Shown: in pieces, positions 35,544 through 45,796 of the stretch
Layout of the letters: each line of letters begins with the position of its first letter
Position numbering within the stretch: the first letter of the stretch is position 1
NCBI GenBank assembly: GCA_035578905.1
Contig: JAQJVL010000201.1
Span: 806,001-870,000 of the forward strand
Length of the DNA: 64,000 bases
Direction: 5' to 3'
DNA from: Stictocephala bisonia
Taxonomy: Eukaryota; Arthropoda; Insecta; Hemiptera; Membracidae
Notes under the pieces: generated by a model
What the model was told of the DNA's origin: nothing
The model's database searches: none
The model's input: only the letters and a program-made list of their open reading frames with translations
Made by a program: the position numbers and the translations under genes

Positions 35544-36204
35544 CAGTAGAACTCCAATTATCCAAACTCCAACTATCCAAATTGCCGATTATCCGAATTG
35601 TTTTCAGATGGTTTTAAAACAAATCATACAACCTTCAGTTTTTTAATTTTGTTCTGAAAAAAAAAACAAAAACTAAAAACATACACAACAAAGATTAGTA
35701 TTTTTAATCCTTAAAAAAACAAACATACATGTATGTATCACAATAAATAACACATACTATGCCTCAAATACTGTACCCATCTTAAAAGAACAAATCCCAA
35801 TTCTGGCAAAAATTATAATAAGATAGGGATAATTTATTTTCTACACAAGCTATTGTCCTTCCCTGTCAAACAGATTTGCGACCTGGCTGCCTAAAAACAG
35901 ATAGGACAGTAAAGCATACAAAGCATATTTGACTAAGATGTTTGGCAAACAATAACATTTGTTTACTGGATGGTACGTAAATACACCTATAATATACTGT
36001 ATATAATTAAATTGTAAATAAATATATAACAAATGCCCTCTTTCATTTCCAATATTGTTTATCCCATTTCAACATAGATGCACTTAATTACACAAATTAG
36101 TTCAATAAAATGGACCAGTTTTAGACAAAAATCCAATTATCCGAATACTTGATTATCCGAAAAGGGTATGGTCCCAATTGATTCGGATGATTGGAGTTCT
36201 ACTG
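35544..36204. mobile_element. pogo/Tigger-like MITE with TA duplication
   Basis: The ends are CAGTAGAACTCCAATTATCC (35544-35563) and its imperfect inverse, ending GATTGGAGTTCTACTG at 36204. TA flanks both ends (35542-35543, 36205-36206). Subterminal TTATCCGAAT and TCCAAATTGCCGATTATCC motifs repeat inside both ends, a trait of pogo-like elements whose transposase binds repeated sites. The 661-bp element has no transposase and must be non-autonomous. Good end symmetry suggests moderately recent insertion. Confidence 0.9.
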
Positions 36205-36604
36205 TATTGAATTTTCTTGAAATAAGACATTGTAAAGATTGGCATAATATCTACATAGTAATAAAACGTTGAACTTGAACTAATTATAAAATAATTTATA
36301 ACTGTGTTTCTTATCATTTTGATGCTATATGAGGACAATTAAAACATTTTGGAGGTAGTATATCGATCACCAATTGCCTAATATTAAGTTATATTAAAAC
36401 ATCTAATCAACGTTTTACAATAACATTATCAGTGAAGCAATAAAAATACCATTTGAGATTTTGCTGATATAAAAATAAAATAGTTAGTTTAAAGGGCACT
36501 GGATCAGGAATAAGTATATTAGAAGAGATAGAGAATCAGCAAACGTACCTTAGAAGTCTAATAACACAATACAAAAGAATAAAAATACAGACATAACTCA
36601 TACA

Positions 36605-36640
36605 CAAATTTTCAGTGCAACTGGCACTTTCCTCAGACTC
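36605..36640 (-). ncRNA. Hammerhead-like motif, minus strand
   Basis: Read on the minus strand: CTGAGGA, a stem AGTGC / GCACT around a 6-base loop, then GAAAA. This is the same order as the motifs at 18303 and 30938, though stem III and the cleavage-site GTC are not obvious. Its strand is opposite to the Penelope-like coding remnant that begins near 36960, so it could mark an inverted partner fragment like that at 28 kb, or be chance. Confidence 0.3.
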
Positions 36641-36959
36641 ACTAACTAATCCTTATTTTCTAGTTTCTAGTTGAACTTACAAATACCATTACCACTGCTG
36701 GCAACATTAAACTAAAATCATCCAAACTGAACTTAAAATATTTTTTTAACTCTACTTACAACCGTTGCTTTCCTCCAAATAATGCCTAACCTTAAATTCA
36801 CCTATTCTCCAATACAACAAAAACCTAACTTAGCAGACCTTATCAATATACATACCCACTGGCTCCTGTTCTCCTAAAAAAAACTCTGTACCTATCCCTC
36901 TACAAATCTCTTCCTGGCAAAAATCTGCGTAAACTGTTAATTTTTCTCTTAACAATGGT

Positions 36960-39900
36960 ACCGTGTGCTGTGTATAACCTCTCAAACCACACCCTTCCCG
37001 AACCTGAGCTGAATATTTTGTCCAAAAGCCTTACTTTCACTCCTACTTCTCAATTAGACCAGTTTTTCTTAGTTTCTGATATAATTATCTTTGTCTGCAA
37101 TCTGAAGTTAATTTGTTCTTAGAGAACAACTCTTTCAACCCTATTTCTGCCGATTTTTCTGGAACCTGCCGAATCACTTCAAGCCTTAATAAAGCCTCCA
37201 ATTTTATCTTTTGAATATCCTATTGAACTGTACTTTAACTTCATCCTCCAAAAAGTGTGAAATCCATAGTTCTTCTCCCAACTGTACCGGGTCTTTTGAC
37301 CGGTACATTTCGTTTTTTTCGTCGTTGGCTGCCGGGCTGCCTGAGATCGCTCATGCCCTGCGTTTCGCGTACTTTGGTGGCCGTTGGCCCAGTTTCGTTC
37401 GTTCCTGGGTCCAGCTTCGGTCAGGTTGGCCTGTCTGTTCAGTTGTCTTGTGCTGCCTGCAGAAATAGACATGCGAGGCTAAAGGCACCTAAAACGTAAG
37501 TGTTCATTTTGTAAGTTTTAATATCTAATCACCCTTTTGGTGAGAATATTTTGTTTCAATAATATTAATCGTTCTTGCTTGTGTTTCAGGGTTTTGTTAA
37601 ATTTTGTGTTCTTTGTCTAGATGTTTCTCAGACTAGGTTAACGCCATGTGCTCAATGTTACAGTTTTACCAGTAATTGCTTTATCATATCTTGTTTTATT
37701 TTCAATTGTAATTTTCTATAATGTTTATTGAGCCTTTTTTCAGTTGGAGTTACCGATATATCATATTTTTGTTACTTGACAATAACCTAGCCTATCTTTA
37801 GTTTGATTTTCATGTTATAACATATTGCCCCTGTATCCATAGCCTAGTTGTAAGTTTGTCATTTTTTTTCCATACGTCTTTTATATTTTGTTAAATTGTA
37901 ATTTAGTTTAAATTTTTCATAGCCTAAAGTTAATCTTTCACTGTCTTGTTGCTCCAATCATGTATAAGTTTGTCTCTTCATGTTAAGTTTTGCGAAATCA
38001 TGCACACTTATATTTAGTTGTTATGTGTTATTTTTGTAAAAGGGTTTGGCTGTTCTATTTTTAATGGCTGTGTTTGACCTTGCAGTCCAGGGTCCTCGAG
38101 TGGGACATTTTCCCTCAGCCTGCCGTCCGGGGATTGTCTACCATCTGCACTGCTAGCCTGGCCTGAGGACCATGTTGGAGCCTGGAGTCGCCCTCTACCC
38201 GCTCTACATCTTTGGTGGTAGAAGTCTTCTGTCCTCAGGTCAGTGCGTTCTATGTCGTTTTTCCCGGCGGCTGAGCTGGGGGTTTTGATGTGAAATAAAA
38301 AGAAAAATAAAGGTGCCGAACTATTGAATGTGGCCTAGGCCTAAACTGGAACAGTGACTCTATTCAACACAGCCATTGGGGACTTATGTATTTTTTTTAC
38401 TAAAGAAAAAAAAGAAAACTTTTAAAATACAAAAAGAACTTAGTGTTAATATTTATTGTTATTTATTTTTAATTAGTTTATTTTCTTATTACATTTGTTT
38501 AGATTTTTAAATTTGTTAGGTCCCCATTGTTAAAGTAGGTTATTTATTTATTTATATGTTTAGGCCTAGTGATTTATTTTTTGTTGTTGTTAATTGTATT
38601 ATAGATGTCTTGAAGTGCATTTTTACTCGAACGGTACCGTGTTAGATTTTCTTTTTAATTGTTTAATTTTTCAACTCACCAAAAGGGGATTATTGTGCTT
38701 TTGCTTAACTTCTAATTCGGAGCTGCCCAGGGATTCCGGCTTACTCCCTGGCCCGGTGGAATCAAGGGGATGTGGGCTAAATTGCCGGGGTTTATTTTGG
38801 GGTTATCTAAATTGTTTCTAGATGTTCACTTTTAATTTATTAAAATTTTCTTACGTTTAGGGTGTCTGGCTAGGCTGCAGATAGGCCATGTAGTTGTTAA
38901 TTGGTAATTTTGGTATTTGTTGCGTTTGTTATTAATGTGTAGTATCTTGTTAATTCTAGTGTTTGTTGTTATTTATTTAATTGCAAATTTATGTTGTGGC
39001 CTTCTGCCTGCCAGTTTTGCCTTCTTGGTAATAAATCAGTTTTGCTCAGCTGCCGAGTGTTATTTTGACCCTCCAACTGCCACCCGTGATCCCATCGCTC
39101 GACTTGTTTTGAGCCATCCCCCAGTTGGCACGCCTTCCAGCTTTGGTGGGGGGGGATGGGTCTCACAACTCCCTACAGACTGGAACCTTACCATCGCTGA
39201 ATGCGGAGCTATTAAGTCCTGAAATCTAATGACAACATCGAATCCTCTGGCTGATAGAGCCTCCACCACTGTCATTCTGAACAAATCTGATAACATCCAC
39301 GAAATAAACCACTATTTGACCAATTCTTTTTTAAAAAAACTTGACTTTGACCCTACCGAATAATAAATACTCCTTCATCATGACAAACACCTAAACTAAA
39401 CTACTGTCACTAAAATTTTGTTAATCAGTGATCAACCTATTCCACCTTACTGGTAGGCCTATTGTGGTCAGCTATAATTACATTACCGAACACACACACC
39501 ATCAGCACATGCACTACCAATACCAAACTTAGCACTTCCTTACTAGTTCAGCTAACTCAGTTCATCCTCGAATAAAATCACTTCCAAAGTTCTGGCATGA
39601 ACTACCTTCAGATCAAGGGTGATGCTATGGATACCCGCATGGCCCCTTCTTACCCAACCTTTTCTTGGGGAAATTGGAGAAGAATTTCCTTCAAAAGCAA
39701 CATATCCAACTACTCTGCTGACTTTCATTTCATTGGTGCTCTATTTCATTGGTGATATTTTATGATCTCTGACCAACCTTAAACCCTTTCTTTATAGCCT
39801 ACAAAACCTTTAATCCCTGATTTTCACTTGACAATCTTCTTCCGAACAGATAGTCTTTCTTGATGTGGAAATCAAGATTGGAGGACGGTGTCTTTCAAAC

Positions 39901-40030
39901 TTATATTAACATCAAACCTAATAATAAACAACAATACCTTTACTATTCCAGCTGTCACCCAAACAAGATCAAACTCTCACTACTCTATAGCTTAACCCGT
40001 GTCAGAGAGAGGATACCCTACCAATGTCAT
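36960..40030 (+). pseudogene. Penelope-like element (second family), decayed and split
   Basis: Plus-strand conceptual translation gives NLSNHTLPEPELNILSKSL then TFTPTSQ at 36970-37070 (N-terminal domain), a break at a candidate solo LTR (37283-39165), then LTIAECGAIKSLKSN near 39185-39235, and TVILNKSDNIHEINHYLTNS at 39269-39328. RT blocks RPIVVSYNYITE (39450s) and MDTRMAPSYPNLFLGKLE (39625-39680, normally GTxMGTRMAPSYANLFM) follow. Then SFLDVEIKIGG near 39850 and YINIKPNNKQQYLYYSSCHP at 39903-39962 lead to RVRERIPYQC near 40010. Stops and shifts are frequent and no GIY-YIG nuclease is visible downstream. This family differs from the 28-31 kb copies. Confidence 0.8.
37283..39165 (+). mobile_element. 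Candidate solo LTR, 1.88 kb
   Basis: The insert begins TGTACCGG and ends TCTCA, thus TG...CA, and is flanked by CAAC on both sides (37279-37282 and 39166-39169). Removing it joins the N-terminal and RT parts of a Penelope-like protein. The composition changes sharply to GC-rich blocks at both ends and near 38080-38290. A GTAATAAATCAGTTTTG polyadenylation-like segment lies about 135 bases from the right end, as expected for an LTR. No gag or pol is encoded. The 4-bp duplication fits Ty3/gypsy-type integration. The first bases form a palindrome, TGTACCGG / CCGGTACA. Strand is taken from the polyadenylation-like signal. An unclassified insertion sequence is the alternative. Confidence 0.6.
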
Positions 40031-40904
40031 TAAAACCAACTGGACTGTTTAGCCTAGTCCCAAAACCAACACAACAAAGCAGTAGTTCTCAATGTTTGCT
40101 TATCAATGCTTTTCAGCAGCACTACAAATTTGTGATGTTCTATTTCCTTCTGCACTATGTTAATAAACTTGTCTTCTTTGATAAGTTTGATAATGCCTGT
40201 TTATATTATACACTTTTTTTACTATTTTGAAACATAAAGCCAATTAGAAGTGTTACCGAGGCAAATATTTTGGAAAAGTGGAAATTACAGAGAGAGACTG
40301 GGAACATGTGGGTTGCATCCCCGAGTTTGCAGGTGTTCTAATTACATGGTTCACTGGTCTTTTTGTGGGGTCAGAACACTGTTTATAGTGATACTGGTCT
40401 TATAATTTACATACTCTTATTTTATAAGTATGTAGAACAAATTAGCAACAAGATATATTTTACTAACATATTTATTTATACATAGAATAATCAATCACAT
40501 ACACCACATATATTTTGTTGTATTAGAAATAATAAAAAGGTGATAATCAAAATATTGATATAAACAACAATAATCAGCAGTTAGCGTTAACAAAAATAAT
40601 TTATAGCTATAACATAACTAAATATATTTGGAATGTATTATTCTCAGTAAAGTATAAAAAACAACCACCTGTTTCTACATGCGAGAGAAATATAACTGTC
40701 AAAGTTTATGAAAGGCAAATAAAGAGAGGTTGGACCAGCCAGAAGGGGTTGAAAGAACAGTTAAAGGGCTGAGGACAATCAACGGGGGAGACTGGTGATG
40801 GGGGAGCATTACAATGTGAGTGTGGAGAGGGGGAGTCAAATTAAAATGTGAAGGCATTCACCACCACATGAATGATTCTGGTATGAGGATGAGGAGTTTT
40901 GTTA
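40031..40904. other. Spacer; short coding-like stretch at 40255-40385
   Basis: At 40255-40385 all three plus frames are open for a while, one reading ITERDWEHVGCIPEFAG. I cannot decide whether it is an exon. A G-rich tract lies near 40780-40840. No repeat recognised. Confidence 0.25.
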
Positions 40905-42153
40905 AGGGAGGTTTACACGCAATGTCTTATTGTATGTCTTATCGTTAATATTGAAGGTACGTAAAGACATCCATTTTCATTTATGTTCACACGGCAATGT
41001 CTTTTCTTACGTTTTAGCTGAGCTCAGTTCAGTCAACGTTTAAGTTATGTTTACATACAGAATGGAAGAAGCGCTTATATTATTCTCTACTATTTTTACT
41101 CTCGTACGTGTTTTTTATTACGTTCACTATAATCCTTGTTTTTTTATTTACCACAACAAGACAACTCTTATTCAGCTCCATAAATCTGCAAGAAATTAAC
41201 GAGTACACTGTCCTAGATCTGATGACATAAATTTGTGGGATACTTATTTTAATAAAGGAAACTAAATAACTTTGCTTTTTTTAAATCGAAAATCTTAGTA
41301 ACTTTGCTTTCTTAATCTTAGCAACCTTAAAAAAAATATAGAAAACAAACCAAATAGAATAGGACAGGAAAGTTAGTACTGTATAGTGATTCCTACTTAT
41401 GGCGATATGCCAAACAAGGAAAAGTGTTCACACCCTCCATCTTATCGTTGCAGTTTTCACAAAAAAATGCTCGCCTCATCAGTTTTCATATCACTCTTTT
41501 GTTTTCATTCCGTTTCAACAAAATGTACTTTTCACTGTCTACACGAAACGTTTTAGCTGATAGGATTTGTCCTTACCAATAAACGTACAATAAGATGTTA
41601 CGTGTAAACCCCCCCTTTTTATCTTAATTTAGTTTTAAGAGTAAACAGTTTTATAAGCTATGAATGAAAACTCTGCGCTTCCTTGTGTTTTTTATTATGG
41701 TCACTATAATCCTTGTTTTTTATTTGCCACAAACAAGAAAACTCTTATACAGATCAATAAAATTTGTAAAAAATTATCGAGTACATAGTCGTGGGTATAA
41801 TGACTTAAATTTACAAACTTGCAAGATACCATTTTTTAATAAAGGAAACTAAATAACTGCTTTTTTAAATCGAAAATCTTAGCAACCAAATAGAACAGGA
41901 CAGGAAAGTTGGTACTGTATAAGTGATTCCTATTTCTGGCGATATGACAAACAAGGAAAAGTGTTCACACCCTCCATCTTATCGTTGCAGTTTTCACAAA
42001 ACAATGCTCGTATCGTCAGTTTTCAAATCCGTCTTTCGTTTTCATTCTGTTTCGACAAAACATACCTTTTGCTGTCTACACGCTACATTTTAGCTGATAG
42101 GATTTGTCTTTGCCAATTAAACGTACAATAAGACGTTGCGTGTAAACCCCCCT
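40905..42153. mobile_element. PIF/Harbinger-like non-autonomous element with repeated right half
   Basis: The ends AGGGAGGTTTACACGCAATG and its inverse CGTTGCGTGTAAACCCCCCT are flanked by TTA on both sides (40902-40904, 42154-42156), the 3-bp target duplication typical of PIF/Harbinger. Inside, about 41095-41610 and 41690-42153 are direct repeats of one another, each ending with the right-terminus sequence ACAATAAGA-GTTACGTGTAAACCCCCC (internal copy ends near 41620). The 62-codon frame at 41664-41852 begins inside this repeat and has a hydrophobic N-terminus, but the first repeat copy does not preserve it, so I do not call it a gene. Confidence 0.8.
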
Positions 42154-42879
42154 TTAGAGCAATGGCCCAAGTAACCAGAGCATCTCAGCTCAACTGTTAT
42201 GGCTTTTGTATGCTCTTAAAATCTTTTGATAAATCTTCCTTTGAAACTGGTCTTTCTTAAAAACATAATAATACAACATACACGAATAATACAAAATGTA
42301 CAATCAATTGTTCACTCACCGTACAAAAAATGATATTTCCTTTGGATTATGCGTAATGAATAATTTCAAGGAGTAAACCAAACTAATTCAGTTCATTCAA
42401 TTTTAATTTTTTTAAATGGATAATTTTCATTTATCATTTATAAAAGGGTTACTAAAACAAATTTTACTGTGTAAGAACTAATTTACAGAGTTAATTCAAT
42501 AATTATACTTTTGTACAGAAATCATTAGATTTATACATAAAGGAAAATAATTTTTTAAACAATGCTATTTAAAAGTTAAGAATAATATAGTATACTATAT
42601 TACAGGCATGCAATAAGAAGAGATTCTTCATTTCGGAATTAAATGGCAGCCTTTTTTACCCCCAAAACTACCCCAATATATTTCTTATGGGAAAATCACA
42701 AAAAAGTAGTACTTCTGACCTAACTTGAGAAAAATCGCGAGTAAAAGTTTCAAACCTTCACAGCTCTACATACGTAATAAACGTGCACCTTATATATGAA
42801 TTTAAGCCTAAAAACTTTAAAATTTGGGGTATCGGTGGTCCAAAACTGAAATTTTTAAAAATGTAACATTTTTAAATTC
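42154..42879. other. AT-rich spacer, nothing recognised
   Basis: No gene or repeat recognised. Confidence 0.4.
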
Positions 42880-43290
42880 TGATGTTAGCTACTCAAGTGG
42901 GAATCAAATTAAAGCTATTTATTTCTCTTGAATCCAAATATACCATCTGATTTCGAAAAGGGCAATTAATATAGGGCATATGCCCCAAAATAAAAAAATT
43001 CCGAAAACAAAATAGGGCAGTATAAACTCTATTAGGGTATCAAACTAAAGGTATTTATCCCCAAAATCACATTATATCACTGTATTTTGGAAGAGACAAC
43101 ATTTAAAGGCTCTGCTCCCCAAATAAAAAAATATGCTTCAAAACCTAAAATTGGGTAATGTTACAATAATATACCCAAGTGAGGTATCAAATCAAAGGTA
43201 TTCTTCAATGAATTACTAATATACCATCAGAGGTTAGAAAAGATTATGATTATGGGCTCTACTGCCCCTAAAACCAAAATGCATGGTCAA
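42880..43290 (+). repeat. Degenerate tandem repeat, about 135-bp period
   Basis: Three diverged units share the pattern AAGTGGGAATCAAATTAAAG (42894-42913), TTAGGGTATCAAACTAAAGG (43033-43052) and AAGTGAGGTATCAAATCAAA (43168-43187). Each is followed by a TATTTAT or TATTCTT segment and then a CTGC/GCCCC-AAAATAAAAAA block. Confidence 0.7.
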
Positions 43291-43309
43291 ACTGGTTAAA
43301 AATCAGTAG

Positions 43310-43590
43310 GCCGATCTACCTCACGAGGCGATCTGCCGAGATCCAAAAATGGGATTGTAACAGAGTGCCTCGGTGAGACCATAGGCTGAACTTTCCACCG
43401 CGAAGCCATAGGTAGAGTTCCATAAAGGGGCCTTTAACAACGAAACCAGGTGAGGCCGTGGGCCGAGTTCTACAAAGGAACAAATGGCAGAGTCTCTAGG
43501 TGAGGCCGAAGGCCGAGTTTCCTTCACAAGCGTAGCGACTGACGGGGTTGGCACACAAAGCGTGCAGGGGTTACCCCTAGTACTGTATAA
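43310..43590 (+). repeat. GC-rich degenerate repeat and dispersed-repeat copy 2
   Basis: Four diverged copies of GAGGCCGAAGGCCGAGTTT-like sequence lie at roughly 50-55-bp spacing (43324, 43374, 43452, 43502). The last leads into 43520-43585, the inverse of the 1198-1265 repeat. GAGGCCGNNGGCCGAG is a short palindrome. This is probably one end of an unidentified transposable element. A 96-codon minus-strand frame across it is likely compositional. Confidence 0.65.
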
Positions 43591-43940
43591 AGACATGTTT
43601 GAATATACCAATGATTGTTATAAAAATAATTTATGGAGTTGTTTACTAAACACATAAATATATTTAAACTAGTTTAGTAAGTAGATTAAATCTGTGTTTA
43701 AAAAACTAAGCTTACCTTGATGTGCTTTAAAACTTTCTTGATTACTTCTAGGATTCTTATCTTCAATCATCAAACAACAGGAAACGCTCAAACTTTAATT
43801 TAGGCCTTCCTTCAACTTCCTACAAAGTTTGATAAGTCTGTGACTCCCATCTAATAAGACGAGAGGCTGTCGGTTTATCAAACAGAAATGTGAGAACAAT
43901 TTTAATGTCTCAGGAATAATTTTAGGAAATAATTACAATT

Positions 43941-44699
43941 TGGGGAGAAAACAGGGAGGAGATACAAGAACAACTGGACAAGTGGAGTAGGAAGATGAGG
44001 GAGAGAGGGCTGAGGATAAGCAAGGAAAAAAGTGAAGTAATGGTAGTAGGAAGGGACACAGTTTTGGAAGAAGATATATTGGTAGATGGAAGTATACTAA
44101 AAAAGGTAGATGATTTCAAATACCTTGGAACGATGGTGTCAAGTGATGGAAGAATGGAACAGGAAATAAATGCCAGATTAGGAATGGGAGCGGGATTCTT
44201 CCGGACGGTGAAACACCTAGTATGGGACAAAGAGGTACCAAGGAGGGCCAAGGTAATGATGTTCAAGAATTACTATAGGCCTATAATTACTTATGCGGCA
44301 GAGACATGGCGGATGTCAGAAAGGGAGTGGAGTAGAGTACAGGCAGGGGAAATGAGGTTCTTGAGAGCAATAAAGGGAAGAACTCGAAGAGATAGAATTA
44401 GGAATAGTGAGATAAGGAAGGATGTAGTGGAGGAGAGTATAAGAGAAAGAGTGGAACAAGCAAGGTTGAGGTGGTATGGTCACGTAAAAAGGATGAGTGT
44501 AGAGAGGTTGCCGAGGAAGATGGAGGAATGGGAAATGGAGGGAAGGAGGCCCAGAGGAAGACCACGAAGAAGATGGCTGGATGGAGTGAGGACAGACGTG
44601 GAAAAGAGAGGGAGTGTGTGGGGGGAAGTGGTGAGAGAGGAGATGTGGAGGGACAGGAGAAGATGGAGAGGCTTGGTGACAACCCAGACCCAGGATTGA
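43941..44699 (+). CDS. LINE reverse-transcriptase C-terminal region (partial)
   Basis: An uninterrupted frame of about 252 codons starts within the insertion with WGENREEIQEQLDKWSRKMR, where other elements read D-V-I-W after the YADD motif, so the copy is truncated just after the RT catalytic motif. ISKEKSEVMVVGR, DDFKYLGTMVSSDGRMEQEI, YYRPIITYAAETW, RFLRAIKGRTRRDRIRN, ARLRWYGHVKRM, and RRPRGRPRRRWLDGVRTDVE are the standard thumb and C-terminal signatures of endonuclease-encoding LINEs related to RTE/BovB. The stop is at 44697-44699. The first in-frame ATG (43995) is incidental, as there is no promoter. The 5' endonuclease and RT fingers and palm are absent, so no activity is expected. Confidence 0.92.
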   Translation, partial: WGENREEIQEQLDKWSRKMRERGLRISKEKSEVMVVGRDTVLEEDILVDGSILKKVDDFKYLGTMVSSDGRMEQEINARLGMGAGFFRTVKHLVWDKEVPRRAKVMMFKNYYRPIITYAAETWRMSEREWSRVQAGEMRFLRAIKGRTRRDRIRNSEIRKDVVEESIRERVEQARLRWYGHVKRMSVERLPRKMEEWEMEGRRPRGRPRRRWLDGVRTDVEKRGSVWGEVVREEMWRDRRRWRGLVTTQTQD

Positions 44700-44727
44700 C
44701 TGGAACGGGACCGGATAAGTAAGTAAG
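43943..44727 (+). mobile_element. 5'-truncated RTE-type LINE with 13-bp target duplication
   Basis: TAATTACAATTTG occurs exactly at 43930-43942 and again at 44728-44740, bracketing the insertion. The element ends in GGATAAGTAAGTAAGTAA, a short tandem tail whose last TAA merges with the target duplication. The short tandem tail rather than poly-A and the protein C-terminus point to an RTE-like clade. The perfect duplication and intact frame indicate a recent insertion. Confidence 0.93.
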
Positions 44728-44740
44728 TAATTACAATTTG

Positions 44741-45665
44741 CTTATTGTTATAATATTCAACATATTCAAAGTATCATAGAATCTGCCTGGAAGTATTAAA
44801 TGAAGATCAAACAAATCTGAAGAATCAAAAACATAATACTGCTCTTTATGAGAATTGCCGGATATACAGCCAAATTATTTAGAGATTTGCTATACAGATT
44901 ATTAGTATGTCCAATATATACCATTAACTGCAATCCAAAGTAAAAGTCATCTTGAGGTCGATTGACAATACCGCGATGACGTAATGGGCATCTTTAAAAT
45001 GCAGTTCTTACTGTATGTAAAGTTCTTGCTTCTATAGTTTTGGCCAAAAGATGTTGACAAGGCGTACTATAAGGGTAAGTTAATTAGGGTGTATGCGTAA
45101 ACATTATGCATAAAGTGTTATTTAATGGTAGTAGTACCAATATAGCTGGCCTACAGCTCACACACAAGTCATGTTGAGTACTCTTCAGTACTTGGACAAT
45201 GTTCAATGACACATCTACCTTGACTGAATCACTGTTTAGGCTCAGACGCAAACTGGTAACAGATTAAATGTAACAGATTTTCAAAAGTAGTCACAAAATA
45301 ATCTAAAGTTATCATATTTTACTACTGAAGAGAGCATTCTGTGAATAGCAAATAAGGAGTATTTGGTTCTACGTTCAATGAAACATTTGTGTAAAGATCT
45401 GCAAAAACCCAGTTTCACCAACCAGGGACTGACACCCGGCATTGTTAGCTGGTACTCTATAAAGACAAGTAGGCCCCACACAGCATGGCATCCTACAATG
45501 TCGCTTTCATTTAGATATTTAGTTTGTTTTAAATGTATAAAACCTCTAAATTAAGGCACACCACAGGGGGTTGGAAATGAAAATCTCAATGCTAATATGC
45601 AAAGCTAACTTTGAACATAAAATATTTAGAATTTTCATGCTTGACTAGAACAGATTGGTACATAC
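44741..45665. other. AT-rich spacer, nothing recognised
   Basis: No gene or repeat recognised. If the candidate exon at 45666-45796 is real, this is its downstream intron. Confidence 0.35.
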
Positions 45666-45796
45666 TTGTCGTAGCCAATTGCGGAGGACAGCAGCGGTAG
45701 TAGGATCAGGTGGGGGTGGTGGTAAGGGTGGTTCTTGCACAGCACAGGCCAGCCGCTCCGCCGCTTCCAGTGTTGCCTGTGTGTCAGCCCCCACTC
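45666..45796 (-). CDS. Candidate internal host exon, unknown protein
   Basis: On the minus strand a TTTTGTAG acceptor precedes 45796 and a GTATGTACC donor follows 45666. The 131-nt interval, entered after one carried base pair (GA), reads 43 codons with no stop: VGADTQATLEAAERLACAVQ, then EPPLPPPPPDPTTAAVLRNW and LRQ. The other frame with the same phase options hits a stop immediately. Composition is strikingly GC-rich against AT-rich flanks, and the peptide is alanine/glutamate then proline-rich, not transposon-like. I do not recognise the protein. The exon would be entered in phase 1 and left in phase 0. It does not join in phase to the candidate at 48873-48965, so at least one more exon or a different model is needed. 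Confidence 0.5.

Noticed and set aside
38594..39222. Open frames of 65-101 codons in 38.6-39.3 kb
   Set aside because: They lie within the candidate solo LTR and overlap on both strands without any gag/pol or other motif.
40255..40385. Host exon reading ITERDWEHVGCIPEFAG
   Set aside because: All three frames are open over the same stretch, so openness is uninformative, and splice signals are weak.
41664..41852. 62-codon frame with hydrophobic N-terminus
   Set aside because: It lies in a repeat of the Harbinger-like element and the sister repeat copy does not keep the frame.
43321..43611. 96-codon minus-strand frame in GC-rich sequence
   Set aside because: GC-rich repeats with few stops explain it; the frame crosses the dispersed repeat boundary.
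44398..44722. Antisense and alternative-frame open frames over the LINE
   Set aside because: They are shadows of the purine-rich reverse-transcriptase reading frame 43941-44699.
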